Positions 36,072 to 39,704 of a stretch of 39,704 nt of DNA are shown piece by piece. The position numbers and the translations under genes are program-made. The stretch is taken from positions 1 to 39,704 of the forward strand of contig JBEKXU010000029.1 in assembly GCA_049511715.1 (NCBI GenBank), written 5' to 3'. Under the pieces are notes generated by a model. The model searched no databases. It was not told the origin of the DNA and saw only the letters and a list, made by a program, of their open reading frames with translations. The DNA comes from JBEKHT01 sp049511715 (GTDB lineage: Bacteria > Chloroflexota > Anaerolineae > Anaerolineales > RBG-16-64-43). Numbering within the stretch: position 1 is the stretch's first letter; each line of letters begins with the position of its first letter.

Positions 36072-36611
36072 GAGTCCTCCCCCTAGGTGACGGTGGGAGT
36101 GGACAAGGGAGTGCGTGGAGCGAACGGGCGAAACCTCACAATACCCGCCGTGTTTCCCAAGCAGCAAACATCTGCTCCGGCCCCCTCTCACCCGGCGGTC
36201 CTTCCCCACATAAGGATCTTGACGGCCGCTGGGCCCTACCTTAGGGAACCATTCCAATTGTAGGGACTCGCAATGCAAAATGCATGTCTTTGTACCGAGT
36301 GCAAGGAAACTGCATTGGTCGGCCTGTGGAAGAGTCCACAGAGCGCATGCAGCCATTGCAATGGGTCATGCTATTGCGCGCGAGGAGAAGTCTGGAGGCT
36401 TCCCCTCGTGGTCAGATTCGCGTTCGTGAGGCATGCTTGTGCGTTGCTCGGAGCGGGCAGACTAGCACAGCGAACTGAGGGCAGTGCGCATTCGGGGGGG
36501 TGATAAGCCAGCGACCTGATGGAGGAACCTCTTTCAGAGAGGGAGTTCACAGCCGCATATGTGCGGGTGCACAAGTGAAGGGGCCGAGCCAACCGGCTCG
36601 GCCTGGGTACT
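36072..36611. other. intergenic stretch with a doubtful Cys-rich frame
   Basis: 540 bp. A 76-codon plus-strand frame at 36273-36503 encodes a cysteine-rich start (CLCTEC ... CSHCNGSCYC) but lacks a good ribosome binding site and its second half is not protein-like; I do not call it a gene. The minus-strand part near 36072-36200 should hold the promoter of the zinc-ribbon gene. Confidence 0.35.
36582..36603 (-). terminator. strong hairpin, possible terminator of the decayed gene
   Basis: A perfect 9-bp stem, GGCCGAGCC at 36582-36590 and GGCTCGGCC at 36595-36603, with a four-base loop. It lies 8 bp beyond the end of the minus-strand zinc-ribbon remnant. No T-run follows, so terminator activity is uncertain. 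Confidence 0.4.
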
Positions 36612-37171
36612 TCAGGCGCCCAAACCCCTGTGGCAGTATCAGCAGACTATTGCCCTGGCCTTGATGAGTTCGACACAATACGGACACTTCTTCGGTCCGA
36701 CAGGGAACTCCGGAGGGGTCTGCATCGAGGCGGGGCAACTGACGCGCTGTCCGAACGGGCTGGCACTTGTCCCATAGAGTTGCGGATGTCGCCTCTTGGC
36801 GAAACCGATGACAAGATCATTCCAGAGACGCCCCGAGTAGTCGGGGCCCAGTTTCAGCGACTGGAACGCCTCGACGCACGATATGAGGTACACCCCGGAA
36901 AGGAGCGGCAGAGGTGAATGACTGTGTTATTTGCGGACCCTGAGATCGCGGAGCCGCAGGTGACCTTCAAGCTATCCCAGAATGAGAGAGCCAATGAGCT
37001 GTTCCTCTTGCAGATAAACACAAGGAGGAGCAGATTCGTGGCAAAGGCGAAAGAGAGGAGGAGTCCCGAGGAAGTGTCGCCGGCTGCTAGGAAGATGGAT
37101 GCGGCGATCGGCAGCGGAATGAAAAGCAAGGACAGGATGAACGTGGAGGCACACAACCCGAGTCCGATCAC
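36612..37171 (-). pseudogene. membrane protein with C-terminal zinc ribbon, broken
   Basis: One frame, 36854-37171 from GTG 37171, gives two hydrophobic helices (ASTFILSLLFIPLPIAASIF and SFAFATNLLLLVFIC), then changes character. A second frame, overlapping from 36893, ends in a zinc ribbon: KKCPYCVELIKARAIVC, TGA, YCHRGLGA and the final stop at 36612-36614. The TGA at 36639-36641 stands where relatives have Arg or another residue between the last two cysteines of the ribbon (C-x-x-C), so CGA to TGA mutation is the simplest reading. One frameshift plus one stop means a likely dead gene. It parallels the zinc-ribbon protein at 34831-36071. Confidence 0.45.
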
Positions 37172-37769
37172 AAACTACTTCCGTCTGGGTTTCGGGGGCC
37201 ACCGAAGAGCTTCGAGCGGACCTATGGAGTCCGGCGAGCGGATCATATCTGCAATCTCCCGCAGGGCAAGCTCAGCCCCCCTCTTACGGCAGTCATCGTG
37301 TCCCTTCCACCAACGGCTGAGCTCGGTTCGAGTGGGCCCCTCTCAATGGTCGAAGATGCTCAAGTCCCGTACCCATTGCTCGGCTTCCGAGATGATCAAG
37401 GTGTCCGATCCGGTTCGCTTACGTGGAGACTGAGCGTCAGGCCTCCCGGTCAACTCAATCGAGGACGCTCCATTAGGCCAGCCAGATTCTCGTGGACGTC
37501 TTTATAGGGATTGGGGTGTTGCAACAGACTGGTTCACGCAGGATGCGACGCCTTCGCTAGAGCGGTCTAATGAAGTCCGGCAGCACAGGGTCGCTGGGGT
37601 GGCACATGCCATGGCACGGTGGGAGGTATTCGCGGTCGCGTTGCTTGCACAATACTTGGACCCACACCAGCGGCAAAAAGAGATGCAGGCAAGGGTGCCC
37701 TTTGGACGTTGTGCGGAAGAACGATGCTGTCGCAACCTCGGGCCTGGCTCATGCCGAAGGAGCTGTCGA
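37172..37769. other. gene-poor stretch, nothing identified
   Basis: About 600 bp downstream of the sortase fusion. Short frames on both strands lack known domains. No clear terminator for the sortase gene was seen. Confidence 0.4.
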
Positions 37770-39704
37770 TTACGGTCCGGGAGGCGGCTCCGATTCTATT
37801 TTGATGAGCACCGCTCCGACAGCCACCCGGTGGGCATAGGAATTGGTCTGCGCGTTGTAGTCCTTGCAGGTCAGGAGCGTCAGCCATGGGTAGTCTTTGT
37901 GGCCGAAGATCGAAGTGTCCGTCGGGGAAATGACCTCATTCGTGCGCACCTCAAAGATATATCGCTGACCCTGGAAGTGAATGATCACTTGGTCGCCCCA
38001 TTTCAGGGTTCTTAGATTGACAAAGGGGCCGGGCAGTCCATCCGCCCCGTACACGTGACCGGTGAGCACGCTGTTACCGGACCAGGTGGGGAAGGCGGTT
38101 CCTTCCAGATAACCCACCTGATCTCCCAACCAGCTGACATCCCAGGTGCCGCCAGATTCCGGTATGCCGACGATTGTGGTTTTTACGCCCAGGGCGGGGA
38201 TCTCGATCGTCAGGTCGGTACTTGCACTGTAGAGTTGATCCGGCTCGGCTCCCAGGGAGGTGATGGTGCCCGGGGCGAAACCGGTGCGCGGCAGGGCCGG
38301 AGCCGCAGCCGTCCAGCTGGCGGACACAGAGGCCACATCGTGCTCGCCAGGGTCGATCACGCCGTTGCCGTTCCGGTCCCAGTCGATCATCGCTTGGTTC
38401 TGGACGCTCCTCACGCCGTCCGCTGCGGTCACGCTGAACGTGATGTGGATCGCGTTGACCGCAAGCGAAGGATTCGTGACCCCGGAATCAGGTCCGAGAG
38501 TGCCGGCCCAGATGATCTGGCCGCGCGGGTTGGCGGGGGTCGGTCCTTCATAGTAGCACAAGGTGGTGACCGTAAGTACAGAGGTACCCGCGGTGCAGGC
38601 GACGCCCAGGGAGGTCGAGAAGGGTGGAGCCCCGACTGGCACTGGATAGCCGCTGTCCAAAGTATTCGGAGTGAAGGTCGAGCCTGTCGGGATCGGATCG
38701 TGCGAAACACCCTTGACCCCGACGATGTTCGAATCGTTGATCCAAACCAGGCTCCACTTCAGGAGCGGTTCGCCGGACGAATCGACCGTCTTCACACCGA
38801 TCGGGGGGTCGAACAGATGCGCAACCGTCAGCGTAGCGGAGGCCGTATTGCCCGTCCCACCATTCGTGGAGGTGACATTGCCGGTCGTGTTGGTCTGCAG
38901 ACCGGCTTTCGTGCCGGTTACGGTCACATTAAAGCTGCAGTTGCCTCCACCCGCGATCGATCCGCCAGAGAGGGCGATCGTGTCAGGCGCAGTGGTGGCA
39001 AGCGTACCGCTGCTGCAGGCGGTAGTGGAGGAAGTGGCGACCGAGAGGCCGGAGGGCAAGATGTCCGTGAAGGCAACGCCCGTCAAAGCGGTCGCCGTGT
39101 TCGGATTGATGATCGTGAAGCCCAGGCTAGACGTATTGCTTTGGATGATTGTCGTCGGACTGAAGGCCTTGCTGATCATCGGCGGTGCCACGACCATGAT
39201 CTGTTCGCTGGTTGCACCGCAGGTTGTGGTGTACGCGTTGTTATTGGCATCGCCCGGATAGCTGGCTTGCCAGTAATATGTTCCCAGCGCTGCTGGGGTC
39301 CAACTCTTAGACCAGCTGGCCGAGCCGCTGGAGATGGTGCCGTTGCCGCTCATGCCGGAGACGGGCACCGTGCAGGCCGAATCGCTGTAGAGGGTGAAGG
39401 TTACCGACCCGGAGGGGTTGTAGGCGCTATCCAGAGTGGCAGTGTCGCCGGTCGTAACGGGCGTGCCCACGGTGGCGGTGGTCGGGCTGGCAGTTGTTGA
39501 GATGGTCTGGCTGGCTTGGCCGACCACGATCTGCTCGGTGGTGGCGCCGCAGGCGGTCGTGAACCCCATGTTGTTCGTATCTCCGGCATAACTAGCGATC
39601 CAGTAGTACGTACCAGCAGCGGTTGGCGTCCAACTGGTGGTGGACCAGCTGGCGGTCCCGCTGCTGCTGATGGAGCCGCTGCCGCTCATGTTGGGGACGG
39701 TCGA
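37770..39704 (-). CDS. Ig-like/DUF11 repeat protein with C-terminal sortase domain (N-terminus outside window)
   Basis: The frame is open to the right edge; 644 residues are visible. From the edge there are about one and a half Ig-like repeats (residues 1-145: GTYYWxASYxGDxNN, TTxCGATxEQIxV), a DUF11-like domain (about 150-270), a further repeat-like part with a DWDRNGNGVIDPGEHD calcium-site segment (about 440), then LPRTG at 471-475, and a sortase domain (about 495-640). The sortase has H550 (TGHVYG), C613 (LLTCKDY) and R626 (AHRVAV), the complete catalytic triad. It should be an exported, surface-anchored transpeptidase or self-processing protein. Numbers count from the window edge. The signal peptide cannot be seen. 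Confidence 0.9.
   Translation of the reverse strand, partial: STVPNMSGSGSISSSGTASWSTTSWTPTAAGTYYWIASYAGDTNNMGFTTACGATTEQIVVGQASQTISTTASPTTATVGTPVTTGDTATLDSAYNPSGSVTFTLYSDSACTVPVSGMSGNGTISSGSASWSKSWTPAALGTYYWQASYPGDANNNAYTTTCGATSEQIMVVAPPMISKAFSPTTIIQSNTSSLGFTIINPNTATALTGVAFTDILPSGLSVATSSTTACSSGTLATTAPDTIALSGGSIAGGGNCSFNVTVTGTKAGLQTNTTGNVTSTNGGTGNTASATLTVAHLFDPPIGVKTVDSSGEPLLKWSLVWINDSNIVGVKGVSHDPIPTGSTFTPNTLDSGYPVPVGAPPFSTSLGVACTAGTSVLTVTTLCYYEGPTPANPRGQIIWAGTLGPDSGVTNPSLAVNAIHITFSVTAADGVRSVQNQAMIDWDRNGNGVIDPGEHDVASVSASWTAAAPALPRTGFAPGTITSLGAEPDQLYSASTDLTIEIPALGVKTTIVGIPESGGTWDVSWLGDQVGYLEGTAFPTWSGNSVLTGHVYGADGLPGPFVNLRTLKWGDQVIIHFQGQRYIFEVRTNEVISPTDTSIFGHKDYPWLTLLTCKDYNAQTNSYAHRVAVGAVLIKIESEPPPGP
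39194..39704 (-). repeat. Ig-like repeats within the sortase fusion gene
   Basis: Two tandem units of roughly 80-90 codons, the first cut by the window edge. Each contains SGxGxISSxxxxW, GTYYWxASYxGDxNN and CGATxEQIxV. The number of units beyond the window is unknown. Confidence 0.75.

Noticed and set aside
36273..36503. Cys-rich 76-codon frame
   Set aside because: Cysteine spacing is suggestive, but the start lacks a convincing ribosome binding site and the C-terminal half looks random.
38055..39500. A 481-codon plus-strand frame opposite the sortase fusion
   Set aside because: Rich in Arg/Gly/Asp repeats that simply mirror the Ser/Thr-rich repeats on the other strand.
1..39704. CRISPR arrays, tRNA or rRNA genes
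   Set aside because: No regularly spaced short repeats, tRNA-like cloverleaf segment or rRNA stretch was seen by eye; a covariance-model scan would be needed to exclude small RNAs.

Overview
The window reads as a piece of a high-GC, Gram-positive-like or Chloroflexota-like bacterial chromosome. The taxonomic guess is an inference. It rests on a class E/F-like sortase domain fused to Ig-like/DUF11-type repeats behind an LPRTG-FAPG segment, on CpaF-type ATPases, on a response regulator fused to a CpaE/MinD ATPase, and on very large PAS/GAF/HD-GYP proteins. Much of the DNA is decaying: I count remnants of at least four transposase families (IS630, IS5, an IS481/IS3-type integrase, IS3 OrfA) and many frameshifted genes.

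Layout. 1-5.3 kb: tail of an IS630 transposase, a HAD hydrolase, an MBL-fold hydrolase, then on the minus strand an isoprenylcysteine-methyltransferase-like membrane protein, a proline/threonine-rich lipoprotein and a DUF6125-like protein. 5.3-7.6 kb: gene-poor DNA, a broken DUF4231-like gene and a dead IS5 element. 7.7-11.6 kb (minus): a PAS-GAF-HD-GYP protein preceded by a truncated Cache-type sensor. 11.6-14.8 kb: mostly decayed DNA holding a HEAT-repeat ORF, one copy of a repeated broken gene family and an integrase remnant. 14.8-18.1 kb: a frameshifted response regulator overlapping a REC-PAS-PAS-GAF-GAF-HD-GYP gene. 18.3-19.9 kb: a small protein plus a CpaF-like ATPase with altered catalytic residues. 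20.2-24.1 kb: a broken SGNH hydrolase, CheD overlapping a multi-PAS diguanylate cyclase, a truncated second cheD and the second copy of the repeated broken gene. 24.5-26.1 kb: a second small protein/CpaF pair, with an intact catalytic core. 26.4-28.3 kb: an IS3 remnant and an AlbA_2 (Schlafen-type) protein. 28.7-34.7 kb (minus): a hybrid histidine kinase followed 9 nt later by a REC-CpaE ATPase. 34.8-37.2 kb: two damaged zinc-ribbon membrane proteins. 37.8 kb to the right edge: the sortase fusion, whose N-terminus lies outside the window.

How it may fit together (inference): the region looks like a signalling island joining c-di-GMP turnover (one GGDEF, two HD-GYP proteins), phosphorelay signalling and Tad/Flp-type or related secretion ATPases. 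The expected partners (TadB/C, pilins, secretin, prepilin peptidase, CheC, CheA, MCPs) are not in the window. The two small-protein/CpaF pairs, the kinase/REC-CpaE pair and the cheD/diguanylate cyclase overlap are the most informative gene couplings. The two largest minus-strand sensors share a nearly identical ~450-residue PAS cassette, which points to recent duplication of sensor modules.
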